Origin: Chryseobacterium joostei
Lineage (GTDB): Bacteria; Bacteroidota; Bacteroidia; Flavobacteriales; Weeksellaceae
NCBI RefSeq assembly: GCF_003815775.1
Contig: NZ_CP033926.1
Location: 3,410,001-3,474,000 of the forward strand
Direction: 5' to 3'
Length of the DNA stretch: 64,000 nucleotides
Every line of letters starts with the position of its first letter. Position 1 is the stretch's first letter. Shown here in pieces: positions 35,862 to 43,563 of the stretch. The notes under the pieces were generated by a model. The model searched no databases. It was not told where the DNA came from and saw only the letters and a program-made list of their open reading frames with translations. The position numbers and the translations under genes are program-made.

Positions 35862-36701
35862 TTAGTTCAGTTTTTCTATATATAAATAGGTATCCTTATC
35901 ACTCATTTTAAACGTTACACCGGTTCCTACGTTTAGTCCGGTGTCTGCCTGAATACCGGCTCTCAAACGAATTTGATCTCCTGCATGCAGATATTTGGTA
36001 GTAGAAAAGCTGTTTATTGAATTTGAGCTTCCCCCGGTTACCAGCAGCCCATACAATAAAAAGCTGTTTTCATGAATTTTTTGCCATCCTTCTCCTACGG
36101 CATTTACATAAAGAGCCTGAAGGGATACAATAGTGGCTGCATTTCCTACAGAAAGTCCGCCGGCGCTGCTCGTTTTAACGGAAGGGTTAATCCTGTAGAA
36201 TCCACTTGCGGGAATGGTGATTTCTCCATTGGCATTGACGGTTAATCCTAAATTATTTATATTATTTCGGTCAAAATCATTTAAAATATTAAACTGTAAG
36301 GTAGGTCGTCCCGTAATCCCCAGTACATTGGCAACAGTCTGATCGGTTGAGTTTGATCCTAGAATGCTCAGGTTCTTATAATTTTTAATACTTCTTTCTG
36401 TGGCTGCAATCCATCTGTAGCCATCGTACTTTACGACATCCTTTATTTCCTTGCTATAAAATATCAATCCATTATCTGTAGGATTATTCTCGTATAAATC
36501 TGGATGAGCAGCATTATAATTGGGTAGTTCGGTGTGGTTTTCAACAACCGGCAGCATTATTCCCTTGGTATTGTGCTCTATCTGTAAAGCTGCTCTTGGA
36601 TGAACAGCTTCAGGTCTGTTACCTATTTTTACCTGGGCATATCCAGGATATCCCATAGTTGTTAATATAAAAACGTTGAGTGTAATAACTTTTTTAATCA
36701 T
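35862..36701 (-). CDS. exported protein with putative C1q-like C-terminal domain (second of triplet)
   Basis: A 279-residue paralog. The ATG at 36701 lies one base beyond the stop of the preceding gene; a GTG at 36710 in the same frame would overlap it and is less likely. The signal peptide ends near GYPGYAQ. Shared parts are KGIMLPVVENHTELPNYN, the LIFYSKEIKDVVKYDGYRW segment and a beta-rich tail (GFYRINPSVKTSS; LHAGDQIRLRAG; DTYLYIEKLN). The KGD/AGD turn followed by alternating polar-hydrophobic residues is the basis of the C1q-like suggestion. It forms a tightly packed three-gene operon. Confidence 0.75.
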   Translation of the reverse strand: MIKKVITLNVFILTTMGYPGYAQVKIGNRPEAVHPRAALQIEHNTKGIMLPVVENHTELPNYNAAHPDLYENNPTDNGLIFYSKEIKDVVKYDGYRWIAATERSIKNYKNLSILGSNSTDQTVANVLGITGRPTLQFNILNDFDRNNINNLGLTVNANGEITIPASGFYRINPSVKTSSAGGLSVGNAATIVSLQALYVNAVGEGWQKIHENSFLLYGLLVTGGSSNSINSFSTTKYLHAGDQIRLRAGIQADTGLNVGTGVTFKMSDKDTYLYIEKLN

Positions 36702-36702
36702 T

Positions 36703-37590
36703 TTAATCACTTACTTTGGTAAACATTATTTCTCTTGGATAATATTGGGCAATGTTTGTATTGGCAGCTGCAGTCAGCGTAACCACTACAGATACTGTTG
36801 CCAAAGGAGAATGTATTCTGGAAACAATGTAATCTCCCGGATTTAGACGAATTCTGGTTGTGGTGAATGCCGCTGTATTCGTATCGCCACCTATTCCAAG
36901 AATACCATAATAATCTGGAAAGAAAGTAGTTAATTTAACTTCATTGTGGCTTCCGTCGGTTTGTTTCAGATATGCTCTTAGCTGGTATTGTGGTCCGCTT
37001 GTTAATGAGACGGCTCCTCCTGTTTTGGAGGGTATATTTAAATAAATGTCATAAACACCTGCTTCATTTACGACAAACTTAGCATTATCGAAGCTTTTGT
37101 TGCCATAAATTCCTCCTCCTGGTACCACTGCAGCTTCCCTTGTGATATTGAGGTTATTGTAAGATTGTTGCCCATCTACCGGAGCGCTGAATCCAATGCC
37201 TACATGCCTGCCACATCCAAGAAGAACACATACCACGCTGGTTTCTTCATCAGCTGTAGATAAAAATCTGGATTGTTTCATTTTGAAGTCTGAAGCTGTA
37301 GGTTCATTGCTCCATTTGGCTCCGTCATAAGAGTAAAATGTGGAATGTGTTTTTTCGAACATCATCATTCCTGTCATTTCAGGATCAGAAGTGGAGGGAG
37401 TATACAACGGAAGATTTTCCGGTGCAGAGACTTCAGGAAGCATCATGCCTAGGTTTTTCCTTTCATGTTTTCCGTCTACCTGTAAAATAGCCTTATTGTG
37501 AATTTCGACAGTCGGATTTTTTGAAATACCTACTTGTGAAAAACTTAAGTTAACGAGGAGCAACATCAAAGAAGTGCTGATTTTTTTCAT
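36703..37590 (-). CDS. exported protein with putative C1q-like C-terminal domain (first of triplet)
   Basis: A 295-residue paralog with a signal peptide ending near LSFSQ. It shares LGMMLPEVSAPENLPLYT, MMMFEKTHSTFYSYDGAKW and a beta-rich C-terminal part (GVYDIYLNIPSKTGG; LRAYLKQTDGSHNEVKLT; LNPGDYIVSRI) with its two downstream neighbours. It has a VCVLLGCGRHVGIGF stretch, matching ACILIGCGEKDVPFGF in the third copy but missing in the second. It is the first gene of the triplet and has a leader of about 260 bases if the promoter at 37852 is right. Confidence 0.75.
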   Translation of the reverse strand: MKKISTSLMLLLVNLSFSQVGISKNPTVEIHNKAILQVDGKHERKNLGMMLPEVSAPENLPLYTPSTSDPEMTGMMMFEKTHSTFYSYDGAKWSNEPTASDFKMKQSRFLSTADEETSVVCVLLGCGRHVGIGFSAPVDGQQSYNNLNITREAAVVPGGGIYGNKSFDNAKFVVNEAGVYDIYLNIPSKTGGAVSLTSGPQYQLRAYLKQTDGSHNEVKLTTFFPDYYGILGIGGDTNTAAFTTTRIRLNPGDYIVSRIHSPLATVSVVVTLTAAANTNIAQYYPREIMFTKVSD

Positions 37591-37801
37591 GGTTTTGATT
37601 TCTATTTAAATTTTAATCTGTTTTATCCAGAATAATTTTTATCGAAATACATAGTTTTTTCAGTTTTAGTTTTTGTGGTTTTTATTCAAAATTTTATCTC
37701 TCCAGGTTCGGGTCTGAACTGGATTTATCATTTGTTGTCTTTTTTTTCAAGCCTATCATTAAAAAAGCATGGAAAAATTGACCATAATATTCTGAGGGAA
37801 A

Positions 37802-37822
37802 TTGATCATAGTACTTGATCAA
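37802..37822. repeat. inverted repeat TTGATCA-N7-TGATCAA in the triplet leader
   Basis: Perfect 7-base arms (37802-37808, 37816-37822) around TAGTACT. It lies about 30 bases downstream of the predicted -7 element, so it could be an operator or an RNA hairpin in the leader. Confidence 0.4.
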
Positions 37823-37851
37823 AAGAACGTGGTATGGACCTGTCTAAAGTA

Positions 37852-37880
37852 CAAATCTAATGTAATATCAGCCAATCAAA
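37852..37880 (-). promoter_or_regulatory. candidate promoter of the C1q-like triplet, TTTG-N17-TAGATTTG
   Basis: On the minus strand TTTG (37877-37880) is followed after 17 bases by TAGATTTG (37852-37859). It would give a 5' leader of about 255 bases. Confidence 0.5.
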
Positions 37881-38012
37881 TTATGAAATATTGTAGGTGA
37901 GACATTTAATCTTTAGGGAATAAAATGGCAATGTTTTGGTAATGAATTGATTTAAATTTTTAATTATAATTTATTTTTTAAATAATATTTTTAATTAACA
38001 GTTTAATTTTGT

Positions 38013-38050
38013 TTAAAAAAAATAGAGATAAGTTTTGGCTCATCTCTATT
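38013..38050 (-). terminator. intrinsic terminator of the 38137-40568 operon
   Basis: AATAGAGAT (38021-38029) pairs with ATCTCTATT (38042-38050); on the minus strand a run of eight or more T follows. Confidence 0.75.
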
Positions 38051-38136
38051 GTGTCAATAAAATTTATTATTTAGGTTGATTTTGATAATTATTACAGTAT
38101 TTTATTATCAAATATTTAAATTATTGCATTTTCAGG

Positions 38137-38505
38137 TTAAATTAGTTCTTCCTCCTGAAAATATTGAATAATCGCCTTTTTCATAAGCAAGCTCTGCTCA
38201 TTAGGCCTTAGTTCAGGAAGTTCTTCCATTTTTTCGAATTGTGGCCACCCATCTTCATAGTGGGTGAATTTATAATACCCGAAAGGTTCAAGTAGCCTGC
38301 ATACCGCAATGTGAATCAGGTTTACCTTGTCTTCCTTTGTGTACTTTTGTTGCCCGCTTCCCAGTTCCTGTAATCCTATTAGAAACAAAAGAGTTTCAAT
38401 GGGAGGGTTCTTCTCTGTCTGAAAGTTGTCTTCGAAGAACTGTTCTATTTTTTTCCAATATTCAGATTCGTTCATATGATGATATCTGCCATTTTCTAAT
38501 GACAA
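38137..38505 (-). CDS. small protein of unknown function downstream of oligopeptidase B
   Basis: A 122-residue acidic, probably soluble protein with no signal peptide. Visible features are the N-terminal NESEYWKKIEQFFEDNFQ helix, FLIGLQELGSGQ, HIAVCRLLEPFGYYKF and a helical C-terminus. The start at 38505 gives MSLENGRYHHMN; an internal Met at residue 11 is possible. It follows the peptidase gene by 20 bases and shares its terminator, so the two are cotranscribed. I do not recognise the family. Confidence 0.8.
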   Translation of the reverse strand: MSLENGRYHHMNESEYWKKIEQFFEDNFQTEKNPPIETLLFLIGLQELGSGQQKYTKEDKVNLIHIAVCRLLEPFGYYKFTHYEDGWPQFEKMEELPELRPNEQSLLMKKAIIQYFQEEELI

Positions 38506-38525
38506 TATATTTTTTAATTATTATT

Positions 38526-40568
38526 TTATTTCTTATCAATCTTCAACAGGAAAGCATATTCTAATGCATCTTCTTTCAATGATTCAAACCTTCCGCTTGC
38601 ACCTCCGTGCCCTGAGCTCATGTCTGTTTTAAAGACTAAAATATTATGATCTGTTTTTACCTCTCTCAATTTGGCTGTCCATTTTGCCGGCTCCCAATAT
38701 TGTACCTGGGAATCGTGGAATCCTGTAGTGATTAGCATGTGCGGATAATCTTTGGCCTCTACATTGTCATAAGGTGAATATTCTTTCATATAATGATAAT
38801 ACTCCTTGTCATTTGGGTTTCCCCATTCATCATACTCTCCGGTTGTTAAAGGGATCGTGTCATCCAGCATAGTGGTAACAACGTCCACAAAAGGAACCTG
38901 TGCTACAATTCCGTTGAATAATTGTGGCTCGTAATTCACAACAGCTCCTACCAACAGGCCTCCTGCACTTCCACCCATTGCATATAAATGTTTAGAAGAA
39001 GTGTAGTTTTCTTTTATTAAGTGTTTTCCTGCATCGATAAAGTCGAAGAATGTATTTTTCTTAGACAGCATTTTTCCATCCTCATACCATTCTCTACCCA
39101 GATATTCTCCTCCTCGGATGTGAGCTATGGCATAGATGAATCCACGATCCAGAATTGATAATCTTACATTAGAGAAACTTGCGTCTACAGTATGTCCGTA
39201 ACTTCCATATCCGTATAAAAGAAGTGGTGTGTCGGCAGATTTCTTTGTGTCCTTATGATAAACAAGAGAAATGGAGACCTTTGTTTTTCCGTCTCTGGAA
39301 TCTGCCCATATTCTTTCTGAGATATAGTTTTCAGGAATGAAGTTTCCGCCTAAAACTTCCTGTTGTTTAAGAAGTTCTGTGGTATTGTCCCTCATGTTGT
39401 ACTCATAAGTGGAACTTGGCTGTGTTAATGAGGTGTAGCCATAACGTAAAACCTCTGTATCAAACTCCAGGTTGATTCCTATATAAGTAGTGTAGGTAGG
39501 ATCAGAGAATGGTAAATAGTGAGACTCCTGCGTTTTTTCATCAATTATCTTGATTTGTAGTAGTCCTTTCTCTCTTTCCTCAAGAACTAAATAGTCTCTA
39601 AAGATTTCAAAGCCTTCCAATAGAACTTCTGCACGGTGAGGGATTACATCCACCCAGTTTTCCATGCCACAGTTGTCAATCTTTGTTTTTACGATTTTAA
39701 AATTCGTAGCATCGTCAGCATTGGTAATGATATAGAATTCATCTTCATAATGTTCCACAGAATATTCAAGATCATCTATTCTTGGCTGAATCACTTTCCA
39801 ATCTGCAAATACATTATCAGAAGGGATGAAGTGATGCTCGTCAGAAATGGTGCTTGAACTTGCGATGAAAATATATTGTAAAGATTTTGTCTTAAAGACG
39901 TTCACATCAAATGTTTCATCTTTCTCATGGAAGATCAGAACATCCTCAGACGAATCTGTTCCCAGTTGGTGTCTGTACACCTGGAATGCACGGAGGCTTT
40001 TGTCCTTTCTGATATAAAAAACATGTTGGTTATCATTAGCCCAAACTGCTTTTCCTGTTGTATTCTCTATTTTATCCTGAAGAATTTCACCGGTTTTTAA
40101 ATTCTTGAAATTTAAAGTATAAATTCTTCTGCCTACATTGTCTGAAGAAAAAGAGGCTAATTCATTATTAGGGCTTACTGCTACACTGCCAACCTCAAAG
40201 AATTCCTCGCCCTCAGCTAAAAGATTTACATCAAGTACAATTTCTTCCGGGTTATCAAGGCTTTTGTATTTTCTGCAGAAGATAGGATATTCTTTGCCTT
40301 CTTCGTAGCGTACAATGTACCAGTATTCATTAAAGATATAAGGAAGAGATTCGTCATCTTTTTTATAACGTGCCTTCATTTCCTCAAAAAGTTGCTCCTG
40401 AAGTTCTTCCGTATCTTTCATAATGAATTCTTCGTAAGCGTTTTCTTCTTCAAGATATTTGATGACTTCGGGATTTTCTCTTTCATTAAGCCAGAAGTAG
40501 TTGTCTATTCTTCTGTCGCCGTGAGTTTCTAGTATTTTTTCTATTTTTTTTGCCTGTGGAGCTTTCAT
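38526..40568 (-). CDS. ptrB: S9 family peptidase, oligopeptidase B
   Basis: A 680-residue prolyl-oligopeptidase-fold enzyme. The N-terminal seven-bladed propeller (about 70-410) restricts access to short peptides, and the C-terminal alpha/beta hydrolase carries the nucleophile Ser534 in GGSAGG, with the acid and His in the last 80 residues (TGFHDSQVQYWEPAKW; SSGHGGASGR). Conserved IRGGEYLGREWYEDGK and DEWGNPND match oligopeptidase B, which cleaves after Lys or Arg. No signal peptide, so it is cytoplasmic. Confidence 0.92.
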   Translation of the reverse strand: MKAPQAKKIEKILETHGDRRIDNYFWLNERENPEVIKYLEEENAYEEFIMKDTEELQEQLFEEMKARYKKDDESLPYIFNEYWYIVRYEEGKEYPIFCRKYKSLDNPEEIVLDVNLLAEGEEFFEVGSVAVSPNNELASFSSDNVGRRIYTLNFKNLKTGEILQDKIENTTGKAVWANDNQHVFYIRKDKSLRAFQVYRHQLGTDSSEDVLIFHEKDETFDVNVFKTKSLQYIFIASSSTISDEHHFIPSDNVFADWKVIQPRIDDLEYSVEHYEDEFYIITNADDATNFKIVKTKIDNCGMENWVDVIPHRAEVLLEGFEIFRDYLVLEEREKGLLQIKIIDEKTQESHYLPFSDPTYTTYIGINLEFDTEVLRYGYTSLTQPSSTYEYNMRDNTTELLKQQEVLGGNFIPENYISERIWADSRDGKTKVSISLVYHKDTKKSADTPLLLYGYGSYGHTVDASFSNVRLSILDRGFIYAIAHIRGGEYLGREWYEDGKMLSKKNTFFDFIDAGKHLIKENYTSSKHLYAMGGSAGGLLVGAVVNYEPQLFNGIVAQVPFVDVVTTMLDDTIPLTTGEYDEWGNPNDKEYYHYMKEYSPYDNVEAKDYPHMLITTGFHDSQVQYWEPAKWTAKLREVKTDHNILVFKTDMSSGHGGASGRFESLKEDALEYAFLLKIDKK

Positions 40569-40666
40569 CCGGATATTTTAATTTTTAATGTTCTACGCAA
40601 TTTTCTTTTTTTTTAATGTTTTTGCATAGACATTTCATTCAATGTTAATTCTTGTTCAAATTTAGG

Positions 40667-40704
40667 TAAAAAAAAACCATCTTTCCTTTATTGAAAAGAT
40701 GGTT
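40667..40704 (-). terminator. intrinsic terminator of hemD
   Basis: AACCATCTTT (40675-40684) pairs with AAAGATGGTT (40695-40704); on the minus strand a T-run of about ten follows. Confidence 0.8.
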
Positions 40705-40727
40705 GAGTTTATTTTTTGTATTAAAGA

Positions 40728-41477
40728 CTACTTATGAAGCGCTTTAATATACTTTTCCAGTGCCATTGTCATGGATGGTGTTTCCTTTGTAGGAGCCATT
40801 AGATCTACCTTTAATCCTGCTTCTTCAGCAGCGGCCAGAGTAGTGTTTCCGAAAACCCCGATCTTTGTTTCATCCTGCTTAAAGTCTGGGAAATTCTGTT
40901 GTAAAGACTTAATTCCTTGCGGGCTAAAGAAAATTAACATATCATAATCCTTAATGGTAATGTCTGTCAGGTCGCTGCATACAGTACGGTACATGATTGC
41001 TCTTGTCCATTCTATATTTGCAGAATCTAAAGTTTTTACAATATCCGGACTTAAAACATCTGAAGATGGCAACAGATATTTTTCAGTTGGAAACTTTTTG
41101 AAAAGAGGAAGTAGATCCGAGAAGTTTTTCTCCCCAAAGCTGATTTTTCTTTTTCTGTACACAATATGCTTTTGAAGGTAGTTGGCTATTGCTTCCGACT
41201 GACAGATATATCTCATTGTATCCGGAACTGCAAAACGCAGTTCTTCCGCTAGTCTGAAGTAATGGTCAATCGCATTTTTACTGGTAAAAATGATTCCAGT
41301 ATATTGCGTCAGATCTATTTTCTGTGTTCTGAGCTCTTTATTGTCAACCCCTTCGACGTGGATAAATGGACGGAAATCAATCTTTATTTTTTCCTTCTTC
41401 GCTATATCCAAATATGGAGAAGACTCACTAGGCGCTGGTTGAGAAACCAATATAGACTTTATTCTCATCATTGACAT
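40728..41477 (-). CDS. hemD: uroporphyrinogen-III synthase
   Basis: A 249-residue enzyme that closes hydroxymethylbilane into uroporphyrinogen III in heme and siroheme synthesis. HemD sequences are divergent; the supporting marks are the two-lobed layout, SILVSQPAP at the start, GIIFTSKNAIDHYF near residue 60, YLLPSSDVLSP near 135, ARAIMYRTV-like TRAIMYRTV, and LIFFSPQGIKSL near 185. Met residues 1, 3 and 4 are all possible starts. It lies 3 bases after a DUF4271 gene, an arrangement common in Flavobacteriia. Confidence 0.88.
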   Translation of the reverse strand: MSMMRIKSILVSQPAPSESSPYLDIAKKEKIKIDFRPFIHVEGVDNKELRTQKIDLTQYTGIIFTSKNAIDHYFRLAEELRFAVPDTMRYICQSEAIANYLQKHIVYRKRKISFGEKNFSDLLPLFKKFPTEKYLLPSSDVLSPDIVKTLDSANIEWTRAIMYRTVCSDLTDITIKDYDMLIFFSPQGIKSLQQNFPDFKQDETKIGVFGNTTLAAAEEAGLKVDLMAPTKETPSMTMALEKYIKALHK

Positions 41478-41480
41478 TTA

Positions 41481-42149
41481 TTAAAAAAATAACAACTTCC
41501 AAAGCAGTAATAATGGTGCGATTTGGAGCGTGCAAATATACAAAAATTTATAATACCATTTCTCAGGAAGAATCTTGTTCTTGTGAAATAAATAGAAAAA
41601 AACTTTGAAAATGAATACAAAAGAAAAGAAGAAGAAATAGTAAGAAAATATTTTATTTCTGTCTATAGGGAAGTAATAATGGGTAATGCACAGAATTATC
41701 AATAAAAAAGACAGGATAAAATAAAATTTTGTAGAGGTAAAATAAAAAACAGTCCATTTTTTTCCATCCCCTATACTTTGATAAAATAAAAAGCCTAATG
41801 CTGATCTCAGCACATAAAAAAAGATCACTACCAATAAGGTATATCCAAATTTATTAAGCTGATACCCCAAAAGATGCAGGTCGGCAATATATTTCGGTAC
41901 TATAGGAATATATTGTGAGATGAGCACAGACAGGGTAAGGGTAATCACACACGAGGTAATGATCCAGCTAGGCAGGTTATTACTGGCATCAAAATATTTT
42001 TGAAGCAAAAAATCCTTAAGGCTTGCATCTCTTTCTATAATGTTCATCATAAAAACATATAAAAATATACAGCCTATTAATATAAAGACCACCCAGTCAT
42101 TATTCTCGGGTATTCTTACGTGATTGATGAAGTTTTGTGATGATGGCAA
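41481..42149 (-). CDS. DUF4271 family membrane protein
   Basis: A 222-residue integral membrane protein with about six hydrophobic segments (for example WVVFILIGCIFLYVFMMNII near 20-39 and FYFILSFLLIILCITHYYF near 150). The family is found in Bacteroidota, usually next to hemD as here, but its function is not known. It is the first gene of the pair. Confidence 0.85.
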   Translation of the reverse strand: MPSSQNFINHVRIPENNDWVVFILIGCIFLYVFMMNIIERDASLKDFLLQKYFDASNNLPSWIITSCVITLTLSVLISQYIPIVPKYIADLHLLGYQLNKFGYTLLVVIFFYVLRSALGFLFYQSIGDGKKWTVFYFTSTKFYFILSFLLIILCITHYYFPIDRNKIFSYYFFFFSFVFIFKVFFYLFHKNKILPEKWYYKFLYICTLQIAPLLLLWKLLFF

Positions 42150-42373
42150 ATCTTAAGTTTTTTTTATTTTTTATTTAATGATCAATAACACAACTTGGCA
42201 TGGATTTTCTTTATCGCTTCATCCGTGGTATTTATGCTAAAGTATACTTCCTTATCGATTGTAGATGATATGCAGGACTGTTTCATAAAGTCTTAATATC
42301 ATCATATAATCTGTGAGAAATATTTTTGCAAAATTATAGATTATTTTGTATAAAATAAAAAGGTTAAATAAAC

Positions 42374-42381
42374 TATCTTTG
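42374..42381 (+). promoter_or_regulatory. -7 element TATCTTTG of the dpm1-DUF4296-tgt operon
   Basis: TATCTTTG fits TAnnTTTG and ends 9 bases before the ATG at 42391, so the transcript has almost no leader. The nearest TTTG is 25 bases upstream (42345-42348), slightly far. Confidence 0.5.
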
Positions 42382-42390
42382 CAAACTGAA

Positions 42391-43107
42391 ATGAAAAAAC
42401 TCGTCATTATCCCAACGTATAACGAAAAGGAAAATATTGAAAATATTATTTCCGCGGTTTTTGCATTGGAGGATGACTTTCATATTTTAGTAGTGGATGA
42501 TTCTTCTCCGGATGGAACAGCGGAAGTTGTAAAGGAATTGCAGAAGAAAAACCCACACTATCTTCATCTGTCAATAAGGCACATTAAAGATGGTTTGGGA
42601 AAGGCATATATTCATGGGTTTAAATGGGCCATAGAAAACAAATATGACTACATTTTTGAAATGGATGCCGATTTTTCACACAATCCGAATGACTTACCAA
42701 AACTTTTTGAAGCCTGCAAGAATGCAGATATGGCTATTGGTTCCCGTTATTCAAAAGGAGTGAATGTGGTAAACTGGCCAATGGGGAGAGTATTGCTTTC
42801 CTATTTTGCTTCAAAATATGTAAGATTTGTTTTGGGACTTCCTATTCATGATACTACAGCTGGTTTTGTGTGCTTTTCAAGGAAAGTACTGGAAGATATC
42901 GGATTAGACAATGTAAGATTGAAAGGATATGGATTTCAGATAGAAATGAAGTTCAGAGCCTACAAAAAAAGTTTCAAAATTGTAGAAGTTCCTATTATAT
43001 TTACTAACCGAATTTTAGGAGAAAGCAAAATGAATGGCGGGATTATCCATGAAGCTGTTTTTGGGGTGTTAAACTTAAAATGGAAATCAATCATCAATAG
43101 ATTATGA
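42391..43107 (+). CDS. polyprenol monophosphomannose synthase-like GT2 glycosyltransferase
   Basis: A 238-residue GT-A glycosyltransferase. Conserved parts are VIIPTYNEKENIE, VVDDSSPDGTA (the DDSSPD nucleotide site), GLGKAYIHGFKWA, FEMDADFSHNP (the DAD metal site) and RRVLSYFASKYVR-like LLSYFASKYVRFVLGLP. It transfers a sugar, typically mannose from GDP-mannose, to undecaprenyl or dolichyl phosphate on the inner face of the membrane. No C-terminal membrane domain. The ATG at 42391 is chosen because an upstream in-frame ATG at 42346 lies before the promoter. Confidence 0.9.
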   Translation: MKKLVIIPTYNEKENIENIISAVFALEDDFHILVVDDSSPDGTAEVVKELQKKNPHYLHLSIRHIKDGLGKAYIHGFKWAIENKYDYIFEMDADFSHNPNDLPKLFEACKNADMAIGSRYSKGVNVVNWPMGRVLLSYFASKYVRFVLGLPIHDTTAGFVCFSRKVLEDIGLDNVRLKGYGFQIEMKFRAYKKSFKIVEVPIIFTNRILGESKMNGGIIHEAVFGVLNLKWKSIINRL

Positions 43108-43493
43108 AACAAAGCATGACCATGATGAAACAACTGATCCTTATTTTTGTTCTACTGGGGCTGTCCTCATGCAGTGATTATATCGATAAGCCTAAAAATC
43201 TTATTGATAAAGATGTGATGACAGATATTCTCGTTGATCTTACCATCAATGATCAGGCAATATTTATGTATCAGGATAAAAACATGGAAGCAGGCACAAG
43301 ATTCGTCTTGAAAGCGCACAATGTAAAACCTGATGATTTCACGGAAAGCTTTAAATACTACGTTATTAAAGAAGAAATGGAGGGAATAGCGAATGATGCC
43401 CAGGAAATTTTGCTTAAAAAAGATCCTAAGGCAAAAAAATATATAGAGGACAAGAAAAAGCAGAATGGAGGACTGATGCCTTTTGTAAAATAA
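43104..43493 (+). CDS. DUF4296 lipoprotein
   Basis: A 129-residue lipoprotein (LSSC lipobox, Cys about 23). Family marks are PKNLIDKDVMTDILVDL and FTESFKYYVI. Its ATG overlaps the stop of the glycosyltransferase gene (ATGA), so they are translationally coupled. DUF4296 genes in Bacteroidota are often next to tgt and the glycosyltransferase; function is unknown. An internal Met at residue 5 or 7 would also give a lipoprotein signal. Confidence 0.85.
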   Translation: MKQSMTMMKQLILIFVLLGLSSCSDYIDKPKNLIDKDVMTDILVDLTINDQAIFMYQDKNMEAGTRFVLKAHNVKPDDFTESFKYYVIKEEMEGIANDAQEILLKKDPKAKKYIEDKKKQNGGLMPFVK

Positions 43494-43563
43494 ATAATGA
43501 TGAAGCGGGTTCTTCCCGAAGAATGATTAACCGCTGCTGGCGGTGAATTTAAAAAATATACGG

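Larger units (their letters stand above)
37591..38136. other. 546-base gene-free region before the C1q-like triplet
   Basis: No credible gene on either strand. It holds a minus-strand promoter (37852-37880), an inverted repeat TTGATCA-N7-TGATCAA (37802-37822) just downstream of that promoter, and a minus-strand terminator for the operon to its right (38013-38050). The stretch 37900-38010 is extremely AT-rich with nothing else recognised. Confidence 0.6.

Noticed and set aside
42346..42390. Upstream ATG for the GT2 glycosyltransferase
   Set aside because: It lies before the predicted -7 box TATCTTTG, so it would not be transcribed; the normal family start is at 42391.
43543..43563. GTG start for tgt
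   Set aside because: ATG 43564 gives the usual MKFFNIEKT-type N-terminus.
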